In this document: one piece after another, positions 9,461 to 20,255 of the stretch
Position numbering within the stretch: position 1 is the stretch's first letter
Layout of the letters: each line of letters opens with the position of its first letter
Origin: Emmonsiellopsis sp. PD_33
Taxonomy: Eukaryota; Ascomycota; Eurotiomycetes; Onygenales; Ajellomycetaceae
Assembly: GCA_032988165.1 (NCBI GenBank)
Contig: JANTQF010000483.1
Location: forward strand, 1 to 21,247
Length of the DNA: 21,247 bases
Reading direction: 5' to 3'
Made by a program: the position numbers and the translations under genes
Notes under the pieces: model-generated
Database searches by the model: none
Seen by the model: only the letters and a program-made list of their open reading frames with translations
Told to the model about the DNA's origin: nothing

Positions 9461-12216
9461 ATGATGTATAGGATGCCTGGTGACATGCTTGATACTCTTC
9501 AATCAGCAGTTACCTCTAGTGCTCATTGCATTATTTTAGCTCACTTTCTGGCAAGCTGTAGGGCCACTAAGCCCAACATTCAGATTATAGAGCCTGCATA
9601 TCTAAATGTGCAGGCCTCAGGGCCTGCCTATCTCAGTCCTATGAGAACTGCAGATGGTGACATAAGTTACATGTAGCTACTAGATAAATTATATAGCATA
9701 CCTGTAAACCTAAACATTCTGATCATTATGACATAAGATGCTCTCATGGAGATAATAGCTCATCTCTTCATCTTCATCAAAGCTGCATAGATGACCCCCC
9801 TGCAGCCTGCCATTCTATGTGATATTACCAGGAAGAAATTATGTGAGTATCAGAAGGAAGTTCAACAGGTGATTGAGACTAAAAATATTATCACTTTTAA
9901 TAGTATGAATTATAAATCCTGGCATACTAAGATTCTTATAGATACTGAAGTTATTAGTGCAACTAACATTCTATTGAAAAATCAAGATGAGAGCCCCTCT
10001 AAGTGGACTTGCAAACAGGCTAAATGATCTATATAATTAAAGGTGTTATATTACTAAATTCTCACAAGTCTGCAAGGCAATATTTGGGTTATACTTAGCA
10101 CTCTGAAACTAGATAATGCTGCAGCTCTATAGGAGAAAATTAATATAGAGTATATTATCTCTCTAGCAGAGAAGTACATGCTCATTGTCAAGGAATTAAT
10201 GACTCTTCAAGTTAAAAACACTGATTATATATCCTATTAGTGGTGTTTTTACTATCTCACTGCTTGTTATAGAGAGCTTTCAGTTGGATTGAAAGATATT
10301 TATCATGACATATTCTTATTAGGACTCAAAGATTTTCAGAAGTAATTTGTAAAGACTCAACTTGATGAGTTCTTCTCTATGGGTCAGGAATAGATTGCAA
10401 ATGTTAATATTAACAACCTTATGAAGTAGTTAATGAACTGTTGTGATAAGAAATTAGCTGACTTCCCTCCAAAGAATCCTATGATAAATTCTATGAATAT
10501 CACACTAAATTTAAACTTCAATTCAAATTTGAACACAAACACTATCAGCTTGAAAGGCACAAAGGGGAAATACTGTAGTCATTGTAAGATCCCTGGATAT
10601 AAGAATGATCAGTGCTGGTGGTTACATCCTGAGTAATAGCTGAAATAGCTAAACTTAAATGACTCAAATAAATTGGATGATTTAGATAAGAATAAGAATA
10701 ATGAATCTAGTGATCTCAAGAAGAGTAAGAGTAGTAAAGATTTTATATCATATTAACCTTCTGTGAATGCTGTGATGATCTGAAGTGAAGCCTTTTTAGC
10801 TATACTAAATGATTCCTTAAAATTATGATATTTGAATATGTGTGTCAGCTTTAATATGATCAGCAAACATTATTTGATGCTCAGCTATTAGCTATATGAA
10901 GGTGACCTCAGTGTTGACATTGCAATGAGTAATGAGGTAAAGGTAGAAGGAATTAGCAATGTAATTCTTAAAGTTAAGAATGATAATATTCTACTATATG
11001 ATGTCTACTACCTCTCAGATTTGATAGTTAACTTACTATTATATGCACAGTTGGAAGATCAGGGTTATAGATTTATTCTATTCAACTCTATACTATCATA
11101 TTTTGTCTGCAGGGCCCTAAATGGTGTTACTTTCAATGCTATATAGATCAGCAAAGGTGATATATATAAGATTATTGAATAAGAGTCTGAAATTGATATT
11201 AACTATATTAGTAGAGTGATTAATTATATTATAAAATCACACAAGTATGAATCTTCTGATTTAGACTGAAAAATCAGCCTTGCAGCTGCAGCCACTACTA
11301 CTATATTCCTAACCCTAATATTAGAGCTGCCTTTAGTTGGCAAAACACTTATAGAATGGCATAGAGACCTTGGGCACATTCACACAGATGCTATTATTGC
11401 AATGTCAAAGAATTCTCATGCAGGCATCAAGATAATTGGCCTGAAATCTAAGTTCTATTATAAGAACTACATTAAGGCTAGTATGACTTAGTATTTCTCT
11501 AAGATCCTCATGCCTTGATTGGTTCATCTGATCAAGAAGATTCACATTAATCTTATAAGGAGAGGTAAAATGTTGGATGATTTATCTGATTACTCCCTAA
11601 AGTCCTAATAGAGGATAAAATATTACATACTCATGACATGTAATGTAACATGTTATAGATGGGTATATTTTCTCAAGATGAAGAATAAGGCAGTTGACAC
11701 TTTTAACTACTAACTTAAATTCATGTGGAACATGGGGTTTACAGCTCCTACATTTCTATATATAGATATAAATAGTGTTTTTCAGTCTGGCAAAATAATC
11801 AATCTGATGACCTGATGGGAGATCAAATGAGAACTAACTATACTATAGTCATCACATCAGAATGGAGTCTCTGAGCACAGTATTTATATAATAATGAGAT
11901 GTATGAGAGTGATTCTCAATCAGAGTGGATTACTCAAAAAGTTTTGGGCAGATATTCTATATATAGTTGTAGATATTATAAATAACATTCTAATGTTTAT
12001 GATCTTATATAATGAAAAGTTCTGGCTGTAGATGGTAGATTTGATTACCCTCAGCTCTCATATAATTTTAGTATGTGCCCTATTCAACACATTACCTCAG
12101 ATGAAGCATTTTTACCATATTGAAGTGCCTGTGTATACTCACCTGCACAGCTCATAGAAGTCAGTAGATAAACTGTTGTCTCATGTGAGATTATACAAAT
12201 TAATTGAATCTATTAG
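9461..12216 (+). mobile_element. Ty1/Copia retrotransposon gag-protease-integrase pseudogene, 3'-truncated
   Basis: One plus-strand frame (codon starts at 9461, 9791, 10433, 10925, 11357) can be followed to about 12216 through many stops without a frameshift. The open part at 9791-10027 has a Copia Gag-like FNSMNYKSWHTKIL. A zinc knuckle lies at 10574-10615 (CSHC...GYKNDQC) with Tyr where the family has His. Gag-pre-integrase features follow: a DVYYLSDLIVNLL segment near 11000 and IEWHRDLGHIHTDAI near 11351-11395. The integrase core follows, with CYRWVYFLKMKNKAVDTF near 11660 and HQNGVSEH near 11860, where canonical QNG..ER has Arg changed to His. Similarity stops at KLIESISK. No reverse transcriptase or RNase H follows. 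The segment at 9461-9790 is in frame, but its homology is unclear. The element is non-functional. Confidence 0.88.
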
Positions 12217-13562
12217 TAAAGTAGGGATAGGGTGTATGCATCAGGCAGCACTGAACAGAGCAGCAGCAAACACAAGAAAAGAATTAATATTAATGTCAAA
12301 ATAGAGAAATAAATTGGCAATTTATAGTACAAAACAACACAGTAATAGAATGATAAGGTAACACACAAAAGAAACAAAAGATCTATCTCAAAGAAGCATA
12401 CACATGCATGAGAAATCCACAAACAAATAGATGAAGTCTTAAAGTCTTGCAATAAAAGGAAAATATCTATCTTCATGGCTGTACTTAGTGGTGAAAAGTC
12501 TCAGCAAAAAATTGATCCAATCTAACAGTAGATCCCCACCACATATCTCCTCTCCCCCTGATTTACTAACTCAGTAAATAAAAAAATGGCTTAGTTTTAT
12601 GGTAAGGGCAGCAGATCTGAATATGTTGTTCTGAAATCAATCCAACTATGTAATTCTAAAGTTAGCTAATAAGTAGCCATGTACTGTGTGTTGGATTGTC
12701 TGTTTGCAAGAAAGCAGCTGCATCAAGGCAGGGAGGTAGCCTAGAAATGGATAGGCAAGTCAGCAATGGCAAAGCCCCTTCTAGGCTGCAGTAAATATAG
12801 CTGGTATTTTTGAGCAGAGGCTCAGGCAGGACAGTTCATTAACAGCTTGAATTATAGAATTATAGGGTAATAGCTTTTATAGCTAGAAATAGAGATGAGA
12901 GCTGAAACAGGATCAGCAAGAGGTTTCTGAATGAGAGGAGAGCAGAGTGCAGCCCTAGAATGTGTAAACTACTGGGCAGAAGTAAGGCCTAGAGAAATGA
13001 ATGAGTAGGTTAATAATGAAGGAAGAGTATATTCTAGGTAGGCAGGGCAGCCTGCAAGCACATGGCTTTATGCTAATGATCTTATACATGATAAGATCTA
13101 TAGTCCCATTATGAGGAAAAGAAAAGGCATGCCCTAGGTAAGCAGGATGGCTGGTAATAGGTAACAATGAAGATTAAGGTGAGTAGTATGAGTAATAAAC
13201 AAGAAAGGGACACAAGGAAAATAGAGAGTAGAGAGAAAGAAAGTATAATAGGCAAAATTAGCAGCAGAAGATACAGGGTGAGATATATATAGATAAGTAA
13301 GTATAGAAAGGAAAGTAAATATAGTAAGAAAAATAAATATAGAGCAGCAGCAGACTACATATAGAAAACAAAAGAAACTAAGAAAGATGCAGAGGAAATA
13401 TAGAGAAAGTAAACTGAGTAATATAGTGAGGAAAAAAAAATAAATATATGCTAGTAGTAGTAAGGGTAGTAACTGCAGCAGAACAGTAGGCTCTGATTGA
13501 CCAAAACATTTCTCAGCTCTGAGGCAGGAAATCATAATTGACTGGATCAGCTAGCTAACATC
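12217..13562 (-). repeat. Gene-free, LTR-like remnant sequence
   Basis: No coding frame is supported. Read on the minus strand, the right end begins TGTTAGCTAGCTGATCC (from about 13560). It is followed by AATTATGATTT, a decayed CCAAT-like TCAATCAGAG near 13491-13500, an AT-rich TATA-like stretch, and then several hundred bases of pyrimidine-rich sequence. That layout is common in fungal LTR promoters. The same AATTATGATTT and CAATCAGAG pair recurs near 20.1 kb. Short imperfect direct repeats containing CTAGGTAGGCAGG-like sequence lie near 13034 and 13135. I cannot fix LTR ends or a target-site duplication. Confidence 0.45.
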
Positions 13563-14570
13563 TATCTTCTTATAATTGTGAACTGAGATTCTAATGGCAT
13601 CTTCTTCTGCAGCTATACAGTCACTGATGATAAAATCAAAAGGAATGTTATTATAGTAGTAGTAAAAGAAACTCTGCTGATTAAATAGCTGTTTCTCAGC
13701 ATCCATCATAATTATAAAGGTATGAATCACAGCCCCTATAGCTCTCTTGCATCAGGTTAGAATATAATTTCTAGCTGGCTAATCAGGCATCAGGCTAAAA
13801 AGAATCTACTACTCTCTTCAGACTAAAGGATCATCTCATTGCCAACATCCAATTAAAGTTTCAGAAAGTGCATCAAGATCTGTCACAGCTATAGTAGCAG
13901 GAAAATAATAAGGAATGCTGCCATATAAAACAGGCAGGCTAGAGAATGTTATAGATCTATGAATGAGATCTTAATTCACCTGTAAGAGCTGCTCTCATGT
14001 GCCACTTTCTGAAACTTTCAAAGACTTACTATCTTTCTGGATTTTAATAAATCATAGAAGTATCATTCTCCATTTAATTGTAGTCAGGCCAGTGCTCTTA
14101 TAGGGAATGTGTGGCATGGTGATTCACACATCTCCCTGCTTGCAAGGAATGATCTTCCAGCTAGTTTTAAAATCCTATAAATTTTAATTGGTAAATATTT
14201 ATAGAGAGACATTCTGAACAATTCTACCATTCAGAAACCCTCTTTCATGAAGTTGGTGATTCCACTCAGAGACACAGTAATGCATGCTAGGGACTATAGT
14301 CATGCAGTTTGCATGATTCTTATTTATTATGCTAATGGACCTTTAAATCATATTTGCACTGTGGTTCTCCTCAGTGAGGCACTAAATATTGATATTAATA
14401 TGCTGGAAAAATGTGCTATTCCCCTTTCTGATGAACTTAGTGTAATAAGGGTAGGAGATGAGCCTTATCTGGTGATCCAGGCAAAGAGTAATATACTAGG
14501 TATAGTAAATCAGGTCCTGGTGAATTATCTACTGGATAATTCCATGGAGCATTATGTAGAGCTACCTTAG
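13563..14570 (+). pseudogene. Decayed ORF of unknown family, last 108 codons still open
   Basis: A single frame runs about 336 codons from 13563 to a TAG at 14568-14570. Roughly the first 228 codons hold about eleven in-frame stops of the kind made by C-to-T change of Gln or Arg codons. The last 108 codons (from ATG 14247) contain none. Recognisable protein-like stretches include SALIGNVWHGDSHISLLAR (near 14090) and IPLRDTVMHARDYSHAV (near 14262), then acidic/hydrophobic segments such as LSDELSVIRVGDEPYLVIQ. I recognise no domain. There is no clear start, because LTR-like sequence lies immediately to the left. It ends 43 bases from the end of the opposing ORF on the minus strand. It could be a gag-like or transposon accessory ORF, or a decayed host-gene copy. 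Confidence 0.5.
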
Positions 14571-14613
14571 TGACTTCTGATTCTTTTACTGATGGAATGA
14601 GTATATATCCTAT

Positions 14614-16256
14614 TCATGTATTATTATCTTTCTGAGTATGTTGTATGTAGTGGGCACATTTCCCACAGCTATCTCTATTTAGAGCTAGGAGAAAATTGGA
14701 AGAGATAAAGAGCCATCTACACTTCAGCCATTTAGTGCAAGATTTATATTTATGCTTTTCAGGCTGAGGTTCTTCAACATGCTCACCCAGTTCAGTGAAG
14801 TAATAGAAGGGAGGGTAGCATACTTTATGTAATATATCTGAAGAAGATCCTCTGGATGGACAGGGTAGTACTCTTTATGAAAATAATGAAAAGTGCTATT
14901 AGCAGTGTAGATCCAATCAAGATTTCTGCAGCTATTAATGATAGTCTCAAGCCTGGATGTTAAAGCTATCTGATTTAAACCCTAAGTCAGTAAACTAATT
15001 TTTCCTTCAAGATTAACAGCATGGTAGTAGTATAAAGAAAAAGAGGATAATAACTTTACAAGCTAATTTAGAAGCTTGATAAGCTGGCTATCATTTAGCT
15101 CCTTTACATTATTGAGCTGAGCTTTCAAGGTAGACTTAACATTCTAATAATATGTGCATTTATGATGGCTAGTCTTCTGATACTTTTTAACAGTTTTAGT
15201 AACATCAGGATCCTCCTTATTAGTACCTTGATTCTCAAGCTCTGCTATTTCTTCTGGTGACAGGCTGGTGAAACAGGAGAGGCTGACATTGAATAGAGAG
15301 GTAGCTATCAATAAAACTGATTAGCTAGAGACATGTTGTAGGTAAGAAGTAGGTGAAATAAGACCAGGGTTTCAAGAAGCATCAGATGAGAAAGTAGAAG
15401 GGGATATGGGAATCAATTCAGAATGATAGTGATTATCCTGAGGAGGATAAGGAGAAGGTAGAGGTATTTAGTCAGTCATATGGGAATTACATAGTAAAGT
15501 TGGAGGAGGCTGATGCTGAAGATTTCAAGAAGATGAAGATAAAAAGATTAATAGGTAAGAATTAGCAGACATAGAGAGAGATAATAAGATATCTATAGTA
15601 AGAATTCTACTAGGATTAACATAAAGCTCAGTAGCATGAATGGCTTTCATATTTAACTTAGAGCTAACAAAATCTGGCCTTGAGGCATTCTCAAGATCTG
15701 AAAGCATTAGTTCCTTGTGAAGCTTTTTGCCCTTTCCAGGATTTTGAGACAACTAAATCTATATTACCTGGTTGATTCTTCCCACTGCAGATAGATAGTT
15801 ATAATTCCTTGCAAGAATTACTGTATATCTACATCATTTATTCTTCTTCAGTATTAGTCAGAATTTATTAGTAATAGCCTTCCTTTAGTATTCCACACAG
15901 GTTTTATACCCTTCTGAAGTGTAATTTTGGCAAACCCTGACTGTCTCTACCACACAATAGATCTCCACTGTCTGGTAGTAGAAGTCAGCTTCAGACACTA
16001 CTGCCTGCCAGACTCTATTCTTCTTCATTCATTTAAAATATGCAGTAACCTCCTCCTCTCTATCTTCATGCCTGCTCATGATCAGATTGGTGATTTCACA
16101 CTGGATCTAGTAGTATGAAGTTGCATGCCTGTCAAGAGTATCAATATACTCCTAAATCTTTCTGGTAGTTGACAACTTTTTCTTCCCATGCTCAATCAAG
16201 ACAAGGAAGTTAGTGGGCTTCAGGGCCAGGGCACACAGATTTTGGCAGTTCAACAT
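14614..16256 (-). pseudogene. Decayed ORF of unknown family with Cys-rich C-terminus (gag-like candidate)
   Basis: From the ATG at 16256-16254 (MLNCQNLCALALKPTNF) one minus-strand frame can be followed to about 14890 with about 15 in-frame stops in some 455 codons, fewer than expected by chance in such AT-rich sequence. It holds a basic region (KKNK.CRYTVILARNYNYL near 15830) and a Ser/Pro-rich middle (near 15500-15380). A helical Lys/Glu segment (SLSPEEIAELENQGTNKED near 15240) and an Asn/Leu-rich part follow. Near 14830-14885 coding character moves to another frame (ELGEHVEEPQPEKHKYKSC), with CTKWLKC and SCGKCAH resembling a small zinc-binding module, ending at TGA 14616-14614. A lost intron or a frameshift would explain the shift. 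I recognise no named domain. Confidence 0.5.
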
Positions 16257-16664
16257 TTTGCAGGAAGGTGATGAGGGAAATCATAGATATAGCATTGTTA
16301 TGAGTTGTGTAAGTTGGTTCAAAGGCAAGGCTAAGATATCTATAATGATGGTGAGAGAGAAGTAAAGGAGAATATAGGGCAGAGCACACTCTTATGATTT
16401 TTTAAATGTGAGATATAAAAGGTAGCTGCAGCTAGCAAAATAAGAGAACAAGAAAGGCATACTACCATTTTGATGGCTATAAAATGAAAGAAACAAAGAA
16501 AACTATAAAGAAATGTGAAGATACATTTAGATCCTGGTATACCACTCATGCTGGCATTTAAATCATAAAGAGACAGCTAATAAAGAAAATAAACTGACAA
16601 GTGGATACAGCTAAATAAAGGAAATAAAGAAAGAATGAATAGAATAAGGAAATAAATGCAGTAG
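16257..16664 (-). repeat. LTR-like sequence between Gypsy pol and the next minus-strand ORF
   Basis: Read on the minus strand, directly after the Gypsy pol frame ends, the sequence is T/C-rich (repeated TTATTTCC-like motifs) for about 350 bases. It reaches ...CTCATAACA near 16297 and then the ATG at 16256. The position, right after integrase and before another ORF on the same strand, fits a 3' LTR of one element or a 5' LTR of the next. No identical partner LTR was found by eye, so the ends are uncertain. Confidence 0.4.
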
Positions 16665-19600
16665 TCAGATAATGACTATAAAACTTTTATCATAAGGAAT
16701 CAGAGACTATAAAGCATCCTCTTCCTTACCCATATCTTTTTCCTTCTTATTACTATCCTCCATCAGATCTGTATTATCTAACACCACCAGCATTTAGTCA
16801 TCATAAAGGTAAAATTTCTTTATTTAGTTACCTATAGTAGTGTTGCAGAATAGTGTGCTATTCAGTTCTTTAAGATAGTAAGTATCTTTCTCATGGTTTA
16901 CTTCTCATACACAATACAGACCCAATCATTAGAAGTTAAGTTTGACAGAATAGAACATCTCTATTTTGGTGTCATGCAGAAGGATAAGATCTCCCACCTG
17001 AATTAAATCACACACTAATTACTTGATTTCATCAAATAGATCCCAATTTTTCTCCCATGTGTACTGTAGGTGAAAGGCTACCTCCTCCAGGTCCTCATCT
17101 CATCTCTCCAACTGTCAAATCCACATGTATATCAGGTCAGCACAAGAGTAAATAGTGTGCTATGAAAGCATCTGCCATGTCAGAACCTCAAGCTCAACAG
17201 GGAGAATAACATTATAATCATATTGCAGACAGAATGGCATTTCACCTGTTAATTATCAAATAGAGATTTAATCCACCTATAATACTAAGTGGAAATAGTT
17301 GACTTAATTCCTCTTATTTGCAGCAAGCTTTGCCAGCACATCTGAAATAGAGTAATGACTACATTCAATCATGCCATTCACTTTTGCATTGTATAGCAAA
17401 ATCATTATTTATCTGATATAATATTTGATAGTGAGAATCCTGGTTCATTTCTGATTTTCAGGCCTACCATCACACACTATTTCTCAGAAATAACTATATT
17501 AGCATATGATATCTTCATAAATGAACTGGGCCATATATTTAGCTTTAGTATAAGTAAGGGGCTAGCCTTCAATCCAGTCAGTGAGGTCATTTCAAGTAAT
17601 AACTGCACACAATTTCCCCTAGTTCTTCAGAAACTTGATAACATTAATACACTACTTATCCTATAGATAGTTGCAGTGAGTCAGATACAGTAGCTCTTCA
17701 AGGTAGTTACTTTCCCAGAACTGGCACTCACAATATCTCTTGCAATATACCTTGACATCAGTGAACAGGCCTTCCCACTAATATCACTAAGAGACCTTAT
17801 GATTGGTTGCCTCACAGCCTTTATGGCTCAACTCATCATGCATTTAAGTAATAATTTCCTTCTGCTTATCCAGATCATCCATCATATATCTCAGCAGAAT
17901 CTCTTTGCCTGACCAGCAAAATAGATATTATTCATATATAATATAGTTTAGTGTATGCTTGCATCATTTCAGGAAAACCTTATGAGGAATATTATTAGGC
18001 TACTTCAAGATCATAAGATATTTAACAATCAATTCACTGTAGTTAGAATAGGATGATGAAAGAATATAGAATTCTTCACTATCAGCATCATTAGAAACAT
18101 TAAAGTTAGGGATAGTGATAGAAGTCATACTGATATAATTAAGCTCTACCTTAATGAATTTATTAATGTTCTGATCCTCAGGCATCTCACTATTAGTAGG
18201 TAGCTATCAAAAAAGGCCATTAGTAGTATTATGAATCTACCCAGGAACATAATGAACATCAAAATCAAACATTCAAATCCAGGCAAGTTAGTTGGTTATT
18301 AGAGTGCCAGGAAGATCAGTGGCTATTTGGTTGAGCTGAGCAATCAAGGTTTTCACATTAGTTTTAAGAATGAAGTGAACATCATACAGATAATATTAGC
18401 ATTTCTTCAACATTTTGAGGATGACTTGACATTCTCATTTTTCTGCATCATATTTTACCTTTATTAGGCTCTAAATCCCACTCTCATATCAGCAGGGATG
18501 AAGCTTCCTGTTTCTAACATCTTACTAGCTCAGTATTTCTTCTCAGTTATATTTATTAGTATTAGTTGTGATCATAATATCTTCAGCACCTTCAGAATAA
18601 TTAATGTAGCATAAAGTAAGAGCAGTCATTAATACTATCTTCAGGACTGATATAACATTTGATTGCTCAGGTCCCTAGAGGAAGAAGGTATTTTTCTTGA
18701 ACAGTAAATAGATTGGGTTGGAAATGAGGGCAAAGTTTAGGATCTAGATGTAATAATACATACAAACACTAATAAAGGCATAAGCTTCAGAGATCTCAGT
18801 TAGTTTAGGCTATTTAATGATTTTGATAATTTTAGTGGCCTCAGAGCAGCACTCATCAGCATTAATAATATATTCAATGAGAATCATGCTGGAGCAGCTA
18901 AACTCAGATTTTGCAATCTAAATGTATGTGTTTGAGAGTTTAATGCTGATCAGAATCTAATTCAGGTTTTAAAGATACTCTAAAATAAATTAGTAAATTT
19001 CTGGTATGACCTCTTCATTATTATACTGAGATTATAAACTCTTCACACCAACATCATCTATGAAATTATCTGTCTGATGGGGAATGTTTGAATAGAGAAT
19101 ACAAGCTATGACTCAGTAGAAGGCAGTAATAGAATTCATAGCATTCTATAGTAATATTATCTGGTGAAGAAGGCCAATCAGGGTTTGAAAGGTAGTCATA
19201 TCACAGCTATCCTCATATAAAGTGATCTAGTTATATTCAGAAAAGAAATCCATCATGCTGGTGATAACTTGCCCAGTAAAATCTTCTATAAAAATATCAG
19301 CACTGAGAGGAATATAGGCATTCCAAATCATAATAGCATTTATATTCATGCAGACATTGATGATTCAGTATTTCCCAGACTTCTTCTTCTTGACAAGGAA
19401 TTATTTATTCTGATATAAACTATGATAATGTTCAAAGATGCTAGAATCAACTTACTCATAAAGTATTTCTATGACTGTTAGTAGTAATTTTTAAAGAATA
19501 GAAAACTTAGAGACCTACCATGCTTCATACTCAACAGCATAAATTTTAATCAGTAGAGAGACTTTCTCAGCTAGCTTTCTATAATTGCTGAAGCTCTATG

Positions 19601-19889
19601 CTAATATTTTCTTCTATCTGAGTAAGATCTCAATTAGTAGCTCACATTTTTAGAGTATTAAAATCAATCCAATTCAAAGCTTTTCTATTCTATTAGGCAT
19701 AAGGTGAGAGCCACATGAGCAATCTAAGAAACAAGGTGTGATTAGGTAGTTGTAAGGTGAAGGTAAATCCTTTGCAGATTTGATGTTGTTTTAATATTAT
19801 TTCTGATAAATCTCTCTTTATTAATCTATCCTATTAGGTATTCCTCTATCTGTTACTAGCATATTGAGGGGCTGAATCTTATCCACCTT
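16665..19889 (-). mobile_element. Ty3/Gypsy pol pseudogene: reverse transcriptase, RNase H, integrase
   Basis: One minus-strand frame runs from 19889 to 16665 with many stops and no frameshift. Before RT a linker reads VDKIQPLNMLVTDRG. RT has FLVKKKKSGKY (near 19400), MMDFFSEYN (near 19245) and the catalytic FIDDVGVKS box (Asp-Asp at 19058-19053). RNase H and connection follow: FFLWGPEQ with Trp now a stop, then FILKTNVKTLIAQLNQ and FDFDVHYVPG (near 18265). Integrase has the HHCC zinc finger (His at 17825-17823 and 17801-17799, Cys at 17732-17730 and 17726-17724). Its acidic residues are Asp 17588-17586, Asp 17471-17469 and Glu 17366-17364, the last two 35 codons apart. NGMIECSHY has Cys where the family has Arg. 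The tail DTYYLKELN...GN*IKKFY is typical of the end of this fungal Gypsy family. The element is inactive. Confidence 0.93.
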
Positions 19890-20255
19890 TTGCTTGTACA
19901 GTATGATAATAATTGAGTAACAAGATTAAGAAGAAGGCTCAGTAGAATCATAGAGAGGAAGATCATGTAGTTGAATGTTATGAACTTAATAAATTTCAGA
20001 GACAGAGCACTGCAAGAAAGGAAATATAGCATGCAAGGATAGCTAAAAGCACTGTTGTAAAATGATGGGAATACACAGTAAAGATTTCTAAGACAATTAA
20101 ATAGCAACCTCTGATTGGCTGGAGGTATTTATTAGCCCCAGGCTAGAAAATCATAATTAGCTGGATTTCCTCTCATCACTCTTATGTAGTAGAATTTTTA
20201 CCCTGCTATTTATCATACTGATACTGTTGACTCTAACTTCATCTCTTTACTCACT
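19890..20255 (-). repeat. LTR-like non-coding stretch between the protease and RT parts of Gypsy
   Basis: This holds no pol similarity in any frame, and the protease and RT frames on its two sides differ. On the minus strand it has AATTATGATTTT, then a CCAAT box (CCAATCAGAG, ATTGG at 20114-20118), followed by pyrimidine-rich sequence. This resembles the LTR-like right end of 12217-13562. A nested solo LTR would explain it; a diverged native linker between protease and RT is the alternative. No certain target duplication was found. Confidence 0.4.

Noticed and set aside
12960..13150. Possible tandem repeat of CTAGGTAGGCAGG-like units
   Set aside because: Only two imperfect copies about 100 bases apart; too short and diverged to call a repeat array.
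12213..13535. Leucine/phenylalanine-rich minus-strand open frames
   Set aside because: They come from purine-rich LTR-like sequence read on the pyrimidine strand; the apparent membrane helices are compositional.
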